Counted from the stretch's first letter, positions 35,252 through 44,656 are shown. The stretch: DNA of 64,000 bases from Tabrizicola sp. (GCF_030373185.1 NZ_JAUCZH010000002.1:62001-126000); one strand, 5' to 3'. Numbers and translations are program-made. Notes: generated by a model not told the origin, from the letters alone.

Positions 35252-37123
35252 ATGACCGGATCAGAGGGCGGCATAAGGCTGACCGTGGCGCAAGCCATCG
35301 TACGCTGGCTGATGAACCAGTGGATCGAGATTGACGGCGTGGAAACCCGCATCTGCGGTGGCGGTTTCGGCATCTTCGGCCATGGCAACGTGCCTTGTCT
35401 CGGCGAGGCGCTTTATCCGGTGCGCGACGCGATGCCCTTGTATCGCGGCCAGAACGAACAAAGCATGGGCTTTGCCGCCGCCGCTTACGCGAAATACCAC
35501 CTGCGCCGCCGCTTCATGTTCTGCACCGCCAGCGCCGGGCCGGGGACGGCGAACCTCTTGACGGCTGCCGCATTGGCCCATGCCAACCGACTGCCGATGC
35601 TGATGCTGTGTGGCGATACCTTCCTCACGCGCCTGCCCGACCCGGTGCTGCAACAGCTTGAACACTTCGGGAACCCCACGATGGGCGTCAACGATGCGTT
35701 CAAATCCGTCAGCCGCTACTGGGACCGGATCACCCACCCGGCGCAGATCCTGCAATCCCTGCCCGCGGCCCTTGCCACGATGCTGGACCCCGCCGATTGC
35801 GGCCCGGCCTTCCTTGGCCTGCCGCAGGACGTGCAGGGCTGGGCCCATGACTACCCCGAGGCGTTCTTTGCCAAGCGGGTGCATCGCATCCGCCGCCAGT
35901 CGCCCGACACGGCGGAGATTGCCGAGGCCGCCGCCCTTCTGCGTGCGGCCAAACGCCCGGTGATCGTGGCCGGTGGCGGGGTGCAATATTCCGGCGCGGT
36001 GGCCGAACTGACCGGTTTTGCCGAGGCTCATGGCATCCCCGTGGTGGAAACCATCGCGGGTCGGGCGAACCTCTTGGCCGACCATCCACTGAACATCGGC
36101 CCCTTGGGCGTGACCGGATCGGACAGCGCCAATGCCATCGCGGGGGCGGCGGATGTGGTTCTTGCCGTCGGCACCCGGCTTCAGGATTTCACCACCGGCT
36201 CATGGACCGTCTTTGCCCCGGACGCCCGCCTGATCGGCCTCAACGCCGGGCGGCATGACGCGGCCAAGCACCAGTCGCTGGCCGTGGTCGGTGATGCCAA
36301 GCTGGGGCTTCTGGCGCTGGGGTCGGCGCTTGCCGGCCACCGCGCCGCGCCCGATTGGGTCTCCAAGGCCCAAGCCGAGCGCAGGACGTGGGACGCCTAT
36401 GTCGCCGGCAACGTGGCGCATGGCAACCGCCCGAACTCCTATGCCCAAGCCATCGGCGCGGTGAACGCCCTTTGCCACCCGCGCGACCGGGTGGTAACGG
36501 CGGCGGGTGGCCTTCCGGCCGAGGTGACCGCCAACTGGCGCACGCTGGGCATTGGCACGGTCGATGTCGAATTCGGCTTTTCCTGCATGGGCTATGAAAT
36601 CGCCGGCGGCTGGGGCGCCCGCATCGCGCAGTCGCAAGCAGAGCCTGACCGCGACACGATCGTTTTTGTCGGTGACGGCAGCTATCTTCTGATGAACTCC
36701 GACATCTATTCTTCGGTCCTGACCGGCAAGAAGCTGATCGTGCTGGTCCTGGACAACGGCGGCTTTGCGGTGATCAACAAGTTGCAGAACAACACCGGGC
36801 AGGAAAGCTTCAACAACCTGATCGCCGATTGCCCGACGGTGCCGGACCCCTTCACCGTGGATTTCGAAGCCCACGCCCGCGCGATGGGGGCCAATGCCGA
36901 AACCGTGGCCAATCCGGGCGAACTGGCAGAAGCCTTCCAGCGCGCCAAATCCGCCACAAAAACCAGCGTCATCGTCATGCAGGTTGATCCCTATGACGGC
37001 TGGACCACCCAAGGCCACGCCTGGTGGGAGATCGGCACCGCCGAGGTCTCCGACAGCCAGGGCGTCCGCGAGAAGCACGCGGAAGTGGAAGCCGGGCGCG
37101 CCGCCCAAAGGCAGGGCGTCTGA
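35252..37123 (+). CDS. iolD: 3D-(3,5/4)-trihydroxycyclohexane-1,2-dione hydrolase
   Basis: 623 residues, a ThDP-dependent enzyme of the acetolactate-synthase fold. The N-terminal Pyr domain has GGFGIFGHGNV and the catalytic Glu region RGQNEQSMGFAA. The ThDP/Mg site is GDGSYLLMNSDIYSSV then VLDNGGFAVINKLQNNTG. IolD opens the inositol-derived ring to 5-deoxyglucuronate. The ATG at 35252 has GGGAGGGC upstream; the longer frame runs back through the operator. The stop overlaps the iolC start (TGATG). Confidence 0.94.
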   Translation: MTGSEGGIRLTVAQAIVRWLMNQWIEIDGVETRICGGGFGIFGHGNVPCLGEALYPVRDAMPLYRGQNEQSMGFAAAAYAKYHLRRRFMFCTASAGPGTANLLTAAALAHANRLPMLMLCGDTFLTRLPDPVLQQLEHFGNPTMGVNDAFKSVSRYWDRITHPAQILQSLPAALATMLDPADCGPAFLGLPQDVQGWAHDYPEAFFAKRVHRIRRQSPDTAEIAEAAALLRAAKRPVIVAGGGVQYSGAVAELTGFAEAHGIPVVETIAGRANLLADHPLNIGPLGVTGSDSANAIAGAADVVLAVGTRLQDFTTGSWTVFAPDARLIGLNAGRHDAAKHQSLAVVGDAKLGLLALGSALAGHRAAPDWVSKAQAERRTWDAYVAGNVAHGNRPNSYAQAIGAVNALCHPRDRVVTAAGGLPAEVTANWRTLGIGTVDVEFGFSCMGYEIAGGWGARIAQSQAEPDRDTIVFVGDGSYLLMNSDIYSSVLTGKKLIVLVLDNGGFAVINKLQNNTGQESFNNLIADCPTVPDPFTVDFEAHARAMGANAETVANPGELAEAFQRAKSATKTSVIVMQVDPYDGWTTQGHAWWEIGTAEVSDSQGVREKHAEVEAGRAAQRQGV

Positions 37124-38100
37124 TGGCCGATCTGGCCCGCCTTGCCGGGAAGAACTTCCTTGTTATCGGCCGTGCCGGGATGGACCTTTACGCAGATCCC
37201 CCCGGCACCCGGACCGAGAATGCCACCCGGTTCACCGCCGCCCTTGGCGGGTCTTCCGCCAATATTGCCGTGGCCCTGACCCGGCAGGGCTGCCGCGCGG
37301 CGCTGGTGACCTGCGTGTCGGATGATGCGGTGGGTCGCTTCTGCCTCAACCAGCTTGATGCCTATGGCGTGGACCGGACCCATGTCCGCGCGGTCGCGGG
37401 GGAAGAACGCAACTCGCTCGCCGTGGTCGAAACGCGGTTGGAAAATTGCCAATCGGTCATCTACCGCAACAATGCCGCTGATTTTGCGATGGCCGTTTCA
37501 GATGTGGAAACGGTAGACTATGCCGCCTTCTCTGCCCTCATCACCACCGGCACCGTCCTTGCCGCCAAGCCCTCGCGCTCTGCCGCTTTCCGCGCCTTCG
37601 ACCTTGCCCGCGCCGCCGGTCTGCCCCTGATCTTCGACGTGGATTACCGGCCCTATTCCTGGCCCTCGGCCGCTGTGGCCGCCGAGGTCTATTCCCGCGC
37701 CGGGGCAATGTGCGATGTGATCGTCGGCAATGATGTGGAGTTCGGCTTCATGGCCGGCCACCCCGACCGGGGTCTTGAAAAGGCGCGCAGCCTGATCGGC
37801 GACAGCGCGCAGATCGTGGTCTACAAGATGGGCGAAAAGGGTGCTGTCACCATCACCCACGACGGTGAGTTTGCCACCGGCATCTACCCGACCACGGCGC
37901 TGAAACCCACCGGCGCGGGCGACAGTTTCCTTGGCGCCTTCATCGCCGGGCTGGCAAATGGCCGTCCCGTCAAGACATCCGTCCTGCGCGGATCTGCCGC
38001 CGCCGCGATGGTCGTGGCCCGCGTCGGCTGCGCCCCGGCCATGCCGACGGGCGCCGAACTTGATACCTTCCTTGGCCAGCACCCCGGCCCCTCCGCATAA
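37123..38100 (+). CDS. iolC: 5-dehydro-2-deoxygluconokinase
   Basis: 325 residues, PfkB carbohydrate kinase. FLVIGRAGMDLYADPPGTR and ALGGSSANIAVALTRQG are the IolC-type N-terminus, and KPTGAGDSFLGAFIAGLANG carries the catalytic aspartate and anion hole. It phosphorylates 5-dehydro-2-deoxygluconate to the IolJ substrate. Here IolC is a stand-alone kinase, not the kinase-DUF2090 fusion seen in other lineages. The start overlaps the iolD stop by 1 bp and iolB follows after 11 bp. Confidence 0.93.
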   Translation: MADLARLAGKNFLVIGRAGMDLYADPPGTRTENATRFTAALGGSSANIAVALTRQGCRAALVTCVSDDAVGRFCLNQLDAYGVDRTHVRAVAGEERNSLAVVETRLENCQSVIYRNNAADFAMAVSDVETVDYAAFSALITTGTVLAAKPSRSAAFRAFDLARAAGLPLIFDVDYRPYSWPSAAVAAEVYSRAGAMCDVIVGNDVEFGFMAGHPDRGLEKARSLIGDSAQIVVYKMGEKGAVTITHDGEFATGIYPTTALKPTGAGDSFLGAFIAGLANGRPVKTSVLRGSAAAAMVVARVGCAPAMPTGAELDTFLGQHPGPSA

Positions 38101-38111
38101 AGGCACCCTCC

Positions 38112-38951
38112 ATGCACATCGCCCCGCACGACAACCAGAACCGCGCCATCGTCGACATGGAAGATGCGCTGGTGCCGCTCGTCTATTTCAACATCGTCAA
38201 GCTGAAGGCGGGCGAGACCTTCGACTATCGCACCCCCGGATACGAGACCTGCGTCGTCCCTGCCACCGGCACCGTGACGGTCGAAACGATGGGCGAAACC
38301 TTCGCCCGGATCGGCAACCGGGGCGTTGATGTCTGGGATGGCGAGCCGGAAGGCGTCTATGTCCCGCAAGACAGCGGCGCGCGGATCACCGCCCTGACCG
38401 ATACCGAGGTGTTCATCGCCGGGGCGAAATTCGGGGAAACCCTGCGCCCCTTCGCCGTCCGCGCGGCGGATATCGACAAGGTGCAATACGGCTCGGACGA
38501 CACGAAAACCCATCGCAAGATCAAGCACATCCTTGGCGCGGCCTATCATGACCGCGTTGGCCGCCTGCTGGTCAGCGAGCTTTTCACCGTCGGCGCGGGC
38601 GGCTGGTCCGGCTTTCCCAGCCACAAGCACGACACCGACCGCCTGCCCGATGAGAGCCGCCACGACGAATGCTACAACTTCCGCTTCAAGCCTGATTACG
38701 GCTCGGGCCTGCAAATGATGCAGCGGGTCGATAATGAACCGGGCGACGCCTACCACATCATGAACCGCTCCACCGTGCTGATCGACAAGGGCTATCACCC
38801 CTGCTGCGTGCTGCCTGGCTATGAGATGTATTATTTCACCATCCTCGGCGGCCTTTCCCAGCGCAGCCTGAAGCAGTATTTCCAGCCGACCCACGCCGCG
38901 CAACTGCACACGATCCCCGGCATCATGGACATGGTGGCCAAGTTCAAATGA
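38112..38951 (+). CDS. iolB: 5-deoxy-glucuronate isomerase
   Basis: 279 residues, double-cupin IolB family. GYETCVVPATGTVTV, the metal-binding FPSHKHDTDRLPDESRHDECYNF (shown in part: SHKHD...RHDECYNF) and DKGYHPCCVLPGYEMYYFTI are diagnostic. It converts 5-deoxyglucuronate to 5-dehydro-2-deoxygluconate. It overlaps the aldolase start by 4 bp, so the four genes iolD-C-B-J are one coupled operon. Confidence 0.93.
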   Translation: MHIAPHDNQNRAIVDMEDALVPLVYFNIVKLKAGETFDYRTPGYETCVVPATGTVTVETMGETFARIGNRGVDVWDGEPEGVYVPQDSGARITALTDTEVFIAGAKFGETLRPFAVRAADIDKVQYGSDDTKTHRKIKHILGAAYHDRVGRLLVSELFTVGAGGWSGFPSHKHDTDRLPDESRHDECYNFRFKPDYGSGLQMMQRVDNEPGDAYHIMNRSTVLIDKGYHPCCVLPGYEMYYFTILGGLSQRSLKQYFQPTHAAQLHTIPGIMDMVAKFK

Positions 38952-39802
38952 CGCTTGCCACCCTGCGCGACGTGCTGCAACCGGCGCTGAGGGATGGCTA
39001 CGCCGTCCCCGGCCTTGTCTGCCTTGGCTGGGAGGACATGCGCGCCTATGTCGCTGCCGCCGAGGCGGAACGCGCGCCGATCATCCTGCAAGCCGGGCCG
39101 GGCTGCCGCGAACATACGCCCTTGCCGATCCTTGGCCGGATGTTCCGCCATCTGGCCGAAAACGCCAGCGTGCCGGTCGTGGCCCATCTCGACCACGGCT
39201 ATTCGCTGGAGGATTGCCGCGCCGCGCTGGAGGCGGGCTTCACCTCGCTGATGTTCGATGGCTCGAAACTGCCCTTGCAGGAAAACATCGACCTGACGGC
39301 CCGGGTTGCCGAACTCGCCCACGCGGCAGGGGTGTCCTGCGAAGGCGAGATCGGCTTTGTCGGCTACGCCGGCGGGGCCGCCTCATCCGGGACCGATCCC
39401 GGGGAAGCCGCCCGTTTCGCGCGCGACACCGGGGTTGATGCCATGGCCATTTCGGTCGGCAACGTTCACCTGCAACAAGACAGCGGCGCGGGGCTGGATC
39501 TTGCCCGCCTCCGCGCGATCGAGGCGCTGACCTCGGTTCCCCTGGTGATCCACGGCGGCTCCGGCGTGCCGGTGTCCCAGCGCGCCGACCTTGCAGCCAG
39601 CAGCCATATCTGCAAGTTCAACATCGGCACCGAGTTGCGCATGGCCTTTGGTGCAGCCCTGCGTGAGGCCGTCAACCGCGACCCCGCCCGCTTTGACCGC
39701 CTCGCCATCCTGAAGGAAACCGAAGTGCCGGTCATGGCGGCAGCGCGGGCGGTGATCCGTGGGCTTGGCGCCCATGGTCGGGCAGACTCTGCATCAGGCT
39801 GA
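38948..39802 (+). CDS. iolJ: Class II aldolase, IolJ-type (6-phospho-5-dehydro-2-deoxygluconate aldolase)
   Basis: 284 residues, zinc-dependent FBA class II fold. HLDHGYSLEDCRAALEAGF has the catalytic and metal-binding residues, GEIGFVGYAGG follows, and VIHGGSGVP and KFNIGTELRMAF form the phosphate site. In this operon it should split the phosphorylated product into DHAP and malonate semialdehyde. A general fructose- or tagatose-bisphosphate aldolase is the alternative; operon position favours IolJ. It is the last intact gene before the decayed region. Confidence 0.87.
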   Translation: MTLATLRDVLQPALRDGYAVPGLVCLGWEDMRAYVAAAEAERAPIILQAGPGCREHTPLPILGRMFRHLAENASVPVVAHLDHGYSLEDCRAALEAGFTSLMFDGSKLPLQENIDLTARVAELAHAAGVSCEGEIGFVGYAGGAASSGTDPGEAARFARDTGVDAMAISVGNVHLQQDSGAGLDLARLRAIEALTSVPLVIHGGSGVPVSQRADLAASSHICKFNIGTELRMAFGAALREAVNRDPARFDRLAILKETEVPVMAAARAVIRGLGAHGRADSASG

Positions 39803-39840
39803 CAGAACTTCCGGGGCAGGCCAGCACGGTACACGGAACA

Positions 39841-39993
39841 GGGGCGGATCAGATTGTCGAGCGACATGAAGATCACAGGGACCAGCAGTGGCCCGACAAG
39901 GCCGAAGAAACAAAGAAAATCGCCAATCATGGTGCCGAAGACGAGCTTGGCCATGGCGCGCATGGCCCTTTGCTGTCCGACGCGCACGAACAT
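39841..39993 (-). other. Hydrophobic remnant of an unidentified membrane protein
   Basis: A minus-strand frame reads MFVRVGQQRAMRAMAKLVFG then FFGLVGPLLVPVIFMSLDNLIRP, which looks like part of a membrane protein (the DNLIRP end faintly recalls AI-2E-type exporters), then runs into noise over the aldolase end. No start, no full domain, no RBS. It is probably debris at the left edge of the decayed region. Confidence 0.25.
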
Positions 39994-40057
39994 TCCGGGC
40001 CGTTTCTGGACTAGGCGCGGCTGTCACGCCAACCCTTCCAGCGCGATGAATTTCAGC

Positions 40058-40186
40058 ACGCTGGCCGCAGCCCGAGGCACCCAGCAGCACCATGAATTCC
40101 CGGTCTGAAATGGTCACGTCCACCGAATGCAGCGCGGTAAAGCTGCCAAAGCTTTTCTGGGCGCCCTGGATGACGATTTCGGCCAT
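40058..40186 (-). pseudogene. Remnant of a sugar ABC transporter ATPase (N-terminus only)
   Basis: Begins MAEIVIQGAQKSFGSFTALH and reaches MVLLGASGCGQ, where the Walker A should read GPSGCGKST; the lysine codon is lost and the frame degenerates at once. About 43 of the usual 350 residues remain. It follows, on the same strand, a permease tail and a binding-protein fragment, so this was once a MalFGK-type sugar importer operon. Confidence 0.7.
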
Positions 40187-40199
40187 GACACCCCGTGGC

Positions 40200-40425
40200 G
40201 GTTCGAAATGCTCCTGATCGCAGGCAAGTATTTGCGAACGGCGAAGATGATAATCAGGGCAGGCAACGCCATGGCGGCCACGCCAGCGAATTTCAAATGC
40301 AGGGGCGAGTAGTCCAGCGACTGCATCAGGAAGGCGGTCAAGGTGCGGTTCTCGATCGTCAGGACAGCGGCTGCAAAGACCTCGCTCCATGAGATGACAA
40401 AGTCAAAGACCGCGCTGGCGGCGAT
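40200..40425 (-). pseudogene. Remnant of a sugar ABC permease (C-terminal part)
   Basis: In frame with the preceding binding-protein fragment, the sequence switches to VFDFVISWSEVFAAAVLTI...PLHLKFAGVAAMALPALIIIFAVRKYL, the end of a MalG-type permease. The usual start, EAA loop and first spans are missing, and the last residues are scrambled. The direct fusion of a binding protein to a permease end shows a deletion of roughly two-thirds of the permease and probably another permease gene. Confidence 0.7.
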
Positions 40426-41209
40426 GCCTGGGGCGACGAGCGGCAGCGTGTCCGGCGCGCCGGACATGGCCGCGATGGCCGGGCCAGAGGTCTTGGGCGA
40501 GGCGGGCATGTCATCGGGCAGTACCACATCCACCACCGGGAAGAAGTTGGTGGCGCGCAGCGTGGCAGCCTGCGTTTCTGGCTGCATCATATAGGCCACC
40601 AGCGCCTTGGCCGCTTCCATGTCGGGGGCGGTTGACAGGATGGCAACACCTGCGATCACCTGCGTGTAGGCGCGGCCCTTGGGGCCAGCGGGGGCCGGGA
40701 AGGCCTCGGAATCATCAGGCTTCTGGTTGAAGGCATCGGCGATGCGGGCAACGAGGTCGAAGGCAACCCAGACTGCTTCGCTTACCAGCTGGTTCTGCAT
40801 GAAGTTGTAACTGGTCGAAGTCGGATTGGCATGCACCCACAGATCGCGGAACATCGTCCATGCCGCTTCCGCCTCGGCGCTGGTCAAGGGCTTGACGGTG
40901 CCGACGGCATAGGATGGCAGCATGAAGCTCTGCGAAAAGCGGTGTTCAGGCCCTTTTGCCCGGCAAGAAAGCCGAACTTCGGACCGCCTTTCGCTTCGTT
41001 CGTCGCCTTCGCCCAGGCGACCAGCTGGTCATAGTCGGCGCGTTCAGCTCGGCCCCTTCGGGCAAGAACTCCAGCGCTTTCTTGTTGGCCACAATCAGGA
41101 AGGTCGACTGAATCCTCGGCTGGAATTTCTGTTCCGCCGTTCCCAGCTTGCCAAATTCCAGCGTGCCGCCCTGGATCCCAGCGGTATCGACCACAGCTGT
41201 CAGGTCCAC
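40426..41209 (-). pseudogene. Remnant of an extracellular sugar-binding protein with frameshifts
   Basis: Family 1 solute-binding-protein residues are readable in three frames: DLTAVVDTAGIQGGTLEFG to EGAELNA (to about 41045), then DQLVAWAKATNEAKGGPKFG (to about 40940), then MLPSYAVGTVKPLTSAEAEAAW onward to about 40426. Two frameshifts and a missing N-terminus and signal peptide mean it cannot be expressed whole. The 5' end was cut close to the start of the plus-strand permease remnant. Confidence 0.72.
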
Positions 41210-41238
41210 AAACCGGCCGGGGCCGAGGTCAGATCACC

Positions 41239-41793
41239 ATGAAGGCCCCTCAGCACGCCAATGCTGCCCGATCCGGCCTGCAATTCCGCCTGATGGTGTC
41301 GCGCGCCGTGCCGGGGGTGGCGCTGTCGCTGCCCCTGTTCATCCTTTACGGACGCCTGGGGATCATCGACACGCATTTCGGCATGATCCTCAGCTATGTC
41401 GCCCTGAACGTGCCATTCACCATCTGGCTGATCGACGGTTTCTTCCGTCAGGTTCCAAAATAACTGGCCGAGGCGGCCGGGATTGACGGCTGCACCCGCT
41501 GGCAGGCGTTCTGGAAGGTGGAATTCCCCGGCGCCCGTGCCGGCATCGACAGCGTCGGTATCTTCGCCTTCCTGACCTCGTGGAACGAGTACGCGCTGGC
41601 CAGCCAGCTGACCCGATCGCTCAACTCGAAAACCATGGCCGTCGGGCTGATGGATTTCACCTCGCACTTCACCCTCAACTGGGGGGGCATGAGTGCGCTG
41701 GCGGTCCTGATGATCATTCCCGCGCTCTTGCTGACCTTCCTTGTGCAGAAACACCTCATCGCCGGGCTGACCTTTGGCGGCGTGAAAGGATAA
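41239..41793 (+). pseudogene. Sugar ABC permease (MalG type), truncated and with internal TAA
   Basis: The frame gives VSRAVPGVALSLPLFILYGRL, FTIWLIDGFFRQVPK, then TAA (41461-41463), then in the same frame LAEAAGIDGCTRWQAFWKVE to the normal end LVQKHLIAGLTFGGVKG. The conserved EAA loop normally reads QVPKELEEAA, so the TAA replaces a Glu codon by a single G-to-T change. The N-terminal ~90 residues with the first spans are also missing. Both lesions indicate loss of function. It is 3 bp upstream of an ABC ATPase gene and originally belonged with it. Confidence 0.8.
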
Positions 41794-41796
41794 GAC

Positions 41797-42963
41797 ATGG
41801 CAGACGTGGTCCTGCGGGACGTTGTCAAAAGCTACGGCGCGCTGCCGGTCGTCCACGCGATCAACCTTGATATCGCGCATGGCGAGTCTGTCGTGCTGGT
41901 CTGGCCTTCGGGCTGCGGCAAGTCCACAACCCTGCGGATGATCGCGGGGCTGGAGGAAATCTGGGGCGGGACTGTCCAGATCGGCAACCGGGTGGTGAAC
42001 GACCTGCCCCCTCGGGATCGCAACATCTCCATGGTGTTCCAGAACTACGCGCTTTACCCGCATATCACTGTGGCCGAAAACCTTGGCCTTTCTCTGCACA
42101 TTGCCAAGCGCCCCAAGCCTGAAATCAAAAAAACCGTGGCTGAATCGGCGGAAATCCTGTCGCTGACCCCGCTGGTGGACCGCAAGCCCGGCCAGCTTTC
42201 TGGCGGTCAGCGCCAGCGCGCAGCCTTGGGCCGCGCGATTGTGCGCCACCTTGATGTGTTCCTGTTCGATGAGCCGCTGTCGAACCGTGACGCCAAGCTG
42301 CGCAACCAGATGCGGGTGGAAATCAAGCGCCTGCACCAGAAGGTCGGCACCACCATCATCTACGTCACCCATGACCAGATCGAGGCGATGACCCTGGCCG
42401 ACCGCATCGTGATCATGCGTGATGGCCATATCGTCCAGATCGGCACCCCGCTTGAGGTGTTCGAACGCCCGGTGAATTCCTTCGTCGCCACCTTCATCGG
42501 ATCATCACCCATGAACCTTTTGCCCGGAACCGTTACAGACGGGCAGGTTATCCTGTCTGACGGCACGCAGATTGCCCTGCCGCCCGGCGCCAAGGCGAAT
42601 GAAGGTCAAGCCGTCCACTTCGGCGTTCGTGCCGACAACATCATGCCCGAAGGCCATTCCATGCCACCCACCGCGCATATGGCCTACATGGAAATGCCCG
42701 TGACTCTGACCGAGCCCCTCGGCACCCAGACACTCCTCTTCGCCACGCTGTCAGGGGTCGAGGTGCAGGCCAAGATGCTGAACCCCCGCCCCGTCGCAAT
42801 GGGCGAACGCCTGCATTTTGGCATCGCGCTGGACAAATTCCACTTGCTCGACGCCACCTTGAGGGTCTGGCATGCCACGCATCGAAAAGGCCGAAGCCTT
42901 CCTTGTCGATCTGGTGCCAAAGGTCCGCCGCACCGACGCCATCCAATGCTTCAAAAGCCATGA
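41797..42963 (+). CDS. Sugar ABC transporter ATP-binding protein (UgpC/MalK type), probably inactive
   Basis: 388-residue open frame. The NBD has signature QLSGGQRQRAALGRAI, Walker B FLFDEPLSN and H-loop YVTHDQIEAMT, followed by an OB/TOBE region. Two unusual changes are visible: Walker A reads VWPSGCGKSTT, with Trp for the first Gly, and the D-loop reads SNRDAKLR instead of SNLDAKLR. The C-terminus leaves the family at HLLDATLRVW and reads about 30 unrelated residues into the next gene, suggesting a late frameshift. With a broken permease upstream it has no partner. I think it is an early pseudogene that still has an open frame. Confidence 0.65.
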   Translation: MADVVLRDVVKSYGALPVVHAINLDIAHGESVVLVWPSGCGKSTTLRMIAGLEEIWGGTVQIGNRVVNDLPPRDRNISMVFQNYALYPHITVAENLGLSLHIAKRPKPEIKKTVAESAEILSLTPLVDRKPGQLSGGQRQRAALGRAIVRHLDVFLFDEPLSNRDAKLRNQMRVEIKRLHQKVGTTIIYVTHDQIEAMTLADRIVIMRDGHIVQIGTPLEVFERPVNSFVATFIGSSPMNLLPGTVTDGQVILSDGTQIALPPGAKANEGQAVHFGVRADNIMPEGHSMPPTAHMAYMEMPVTLTEPLGTQTLLFATLSGVEVQAKMLNPRPVAMGERLHFGIALDKFHLLDATLRVWHATHRKGRSLPCRSGAKGPPHRRHPMLQKP

Positions 42964-43591
42964 AACCATCTTCGTCACCCTGACCGATGCCGAAGATGCC
43001 AGCGGGCGCGGCTACAGCTACACCATCGGCGACGGCGGCCCGTCGACCCTCGCCCTCCTCCGCCACACCCTTCTGCCCGCCCTGATGGGCCGCGAGGCCG
43101 AAGCGATCGAGGCGATCTGGCGTGATCTTCTGTTCACCAGCCACGCCACCGCGGTCGGCCCGATCATGTCGCTGGCCCTTGCCGCCATAGACATCGCGCT
43201 TTGGGACTTGCGCGGAAAGCGCGCCGGGCTGCCGCTGCATCTGCTGGCGGGCGGGGCCAAGACCCGGGTGCCGATGTATTCCACCGAAGGCGGCTGGCTG
43301 CTTATCGAACCCGCTGCCCTTGTGGATGATGCCGTCGCCCTGCGCGAGGCGGGTTTCCTTGGGTCCAGGATCAAGATCGGCAAACCTGCCGTCGCGGGCG
43401 ATGCCGCCCGTCTGACAGCCGAGCGCGCAGCGCTTGGGCCGGATTGCGAAATCACGACCGACGCCAACCAGTCGATGACCGGGCCAGAAGCCGCGCGCCG
43501 CCTGCCCTTGCTGGAATCGCTCAACATCGGCTGGTTCGAGGAACCCCTGCCGTCTGATGGCATCGCCGGCCACGCCCGCCTTGCCCGAAGG
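42872..43591 (+). pseudogene. Enolase-superfamily (mandelate racemase-type) enzyme, C-terminus lost
   Basis: 240 residues are readable from MPRIEKAEAFLVDLVPKVRR. The KxK-type pair SRIKIGK (Lys168, Lys171), DANQ (Asp197, Asn199) and WFEEPL (Glu223) belong to the mandelate racemase group, which dehydrates or racemises sugar acids. The sequence stops abruptly after IAGHARLAR and continues as an unrelated Gfo/Idh fragment, so the third metal ligand and the catalytic His region are missing. Its start lies inside the frameshifted tail of the upstream ATPase. Formerly part of a sugar-acid catabolic operon. Confidence 0.78.
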
Positions 43592-44217
43592 CGCCACCTG
43601 CATCATCCACAAACCCATGGGGTCCGATCTGGCCGAGGCGGACGCGATCATCCGCCTGATCCGCGCCCGCAAGCTGCGCGCCACCGTCAATTCCCAGCTG
43701 CGCTTCGCCCCGGCGCTGCTGGTGCTGCTGGCGCTGAAAGATACCATCGCGCAGGGCCTTCTGGGCGATGTGGTGGATATCGACGGCCTTCTGGCCGTTG
43801 ACACCCCGTGGCACCTCTGGGCCTTCCTTGCGACCTGCCGCGGGTGGAAATATTGCTCCACTCCATCCACTCCCTCGACATGATCCGCGACCTTTTGGGC
43901 AACCCGCTTGGCGTGCATGCCAAGACCATCGGCCACCCGTCGTCAACCGTGTCGAACACCCGCACCGCGATGAGTGAACCCGATAAACTGTGGCTGAACA
44001 CCGGCACCGACTGGACCCGGATCCCCCTCTGCAAGGCAACTGGTTCATCAAGGCCTTCCTTGGCCGCTTCACGCACGTCATGCGCTTTGCCACTGGCGAA
44101 GATACCATCCTTGAAAGCAGCGCCGAAAACGCATGGCACACCATGGCTCTGGTCGAGGCGGCTTACGAAAGCTCGTCGAAGCCCGTTCAGCCCATCAAGG
44201 CAGCCCCCGATGCTTGA
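43577..44217 (+). pseudogene. Gfo/Idh/MocA oxidoreductase remnant, N-truncated with frameshifts
   Basis: Readable pieces in different frames: HKPMGSDLAEADAIIRLIRA (usual motif EKPM), [39 protein letters not shown]; then [20 protein letters not shown] and [17 protein letters not shown]; then [11 protein letters not shown] to [17 protein letters not shown]. The frame changes near 43830 and 44030, and the whole Rossmann start is gone. The last codons (to TGA at 44217) overlap the MaoC start, preserving the original operon junction. Confidence 0.75.
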
Positions 44218-44656
44218 ACAGACCAGACACTTCGAGGATTTCGTCATTGGCGAGGGCCGCCAGACGGTAGGCCGCACGATCACGGAAACCGATTTCGTGG
44301 TTCACGCCGGCCATTCCGGCGACTTCTTCCCGCATCATCTGGATGCCGAGTTCTGCAAGACCCTGCCCTTCGGCCAGCGTATCGCGCATGGCACCATGGT
44401 CTTTACCATCGGCGTCGGTTTGACGGCCACGATCATCAACCCTGTCGCGTTTTCCTACGGCTATGACCGGCTGCGCTTTGTGAAGACCGTGTTCATCGGC
44501 GACACCATCCGGTCCCGCGTGGAAATCATCGCGACTGAGCCGATGGAGAAACGCCCCGGCTTTGGCCGCGTCACCGAACGGCTGACGGTGACCAACCAGC
44601 ACGGCGAAACAGCGCTGGTTGCCGATCACATCTACATGGTGGAACGCCGCCCATGA
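44210..44656 (+). CDS. MaoC-family (R)-enoyl-CoA hydratase-like protein
   Basis: 148 residues, hot-dog fold. [26 protein letters not shown] contains the hydratase Asp/His pattern (shown in part), and [18 protein letters not shown] follows. It overlaps the previous remnant by 8 bp and the next gene by 4 bp, so it sat in the middle of an operon. Such proteins hydrate enoyl-CoA or mesaconyl-type thioesters. With a CoA-transferase remnant nearby, a CoA-linked branch of sugar-acid breakdown is suggested. The frame is intact, but its neighbours are broken. Confidence 0.8.
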   Translation: MLEQTRHFEDFVIGEGRQTVGRTITETDFVVHAGHSGDFFPHHLDAEFCKTLPFGQRIAHGTMVFTIGVGLTATIINPVAFSYGYDRLRFVKTVFIGDTIRSRVEIIATEPMEKRPGFGRVTERLTVTNQHGETALVADHIYMVERRP

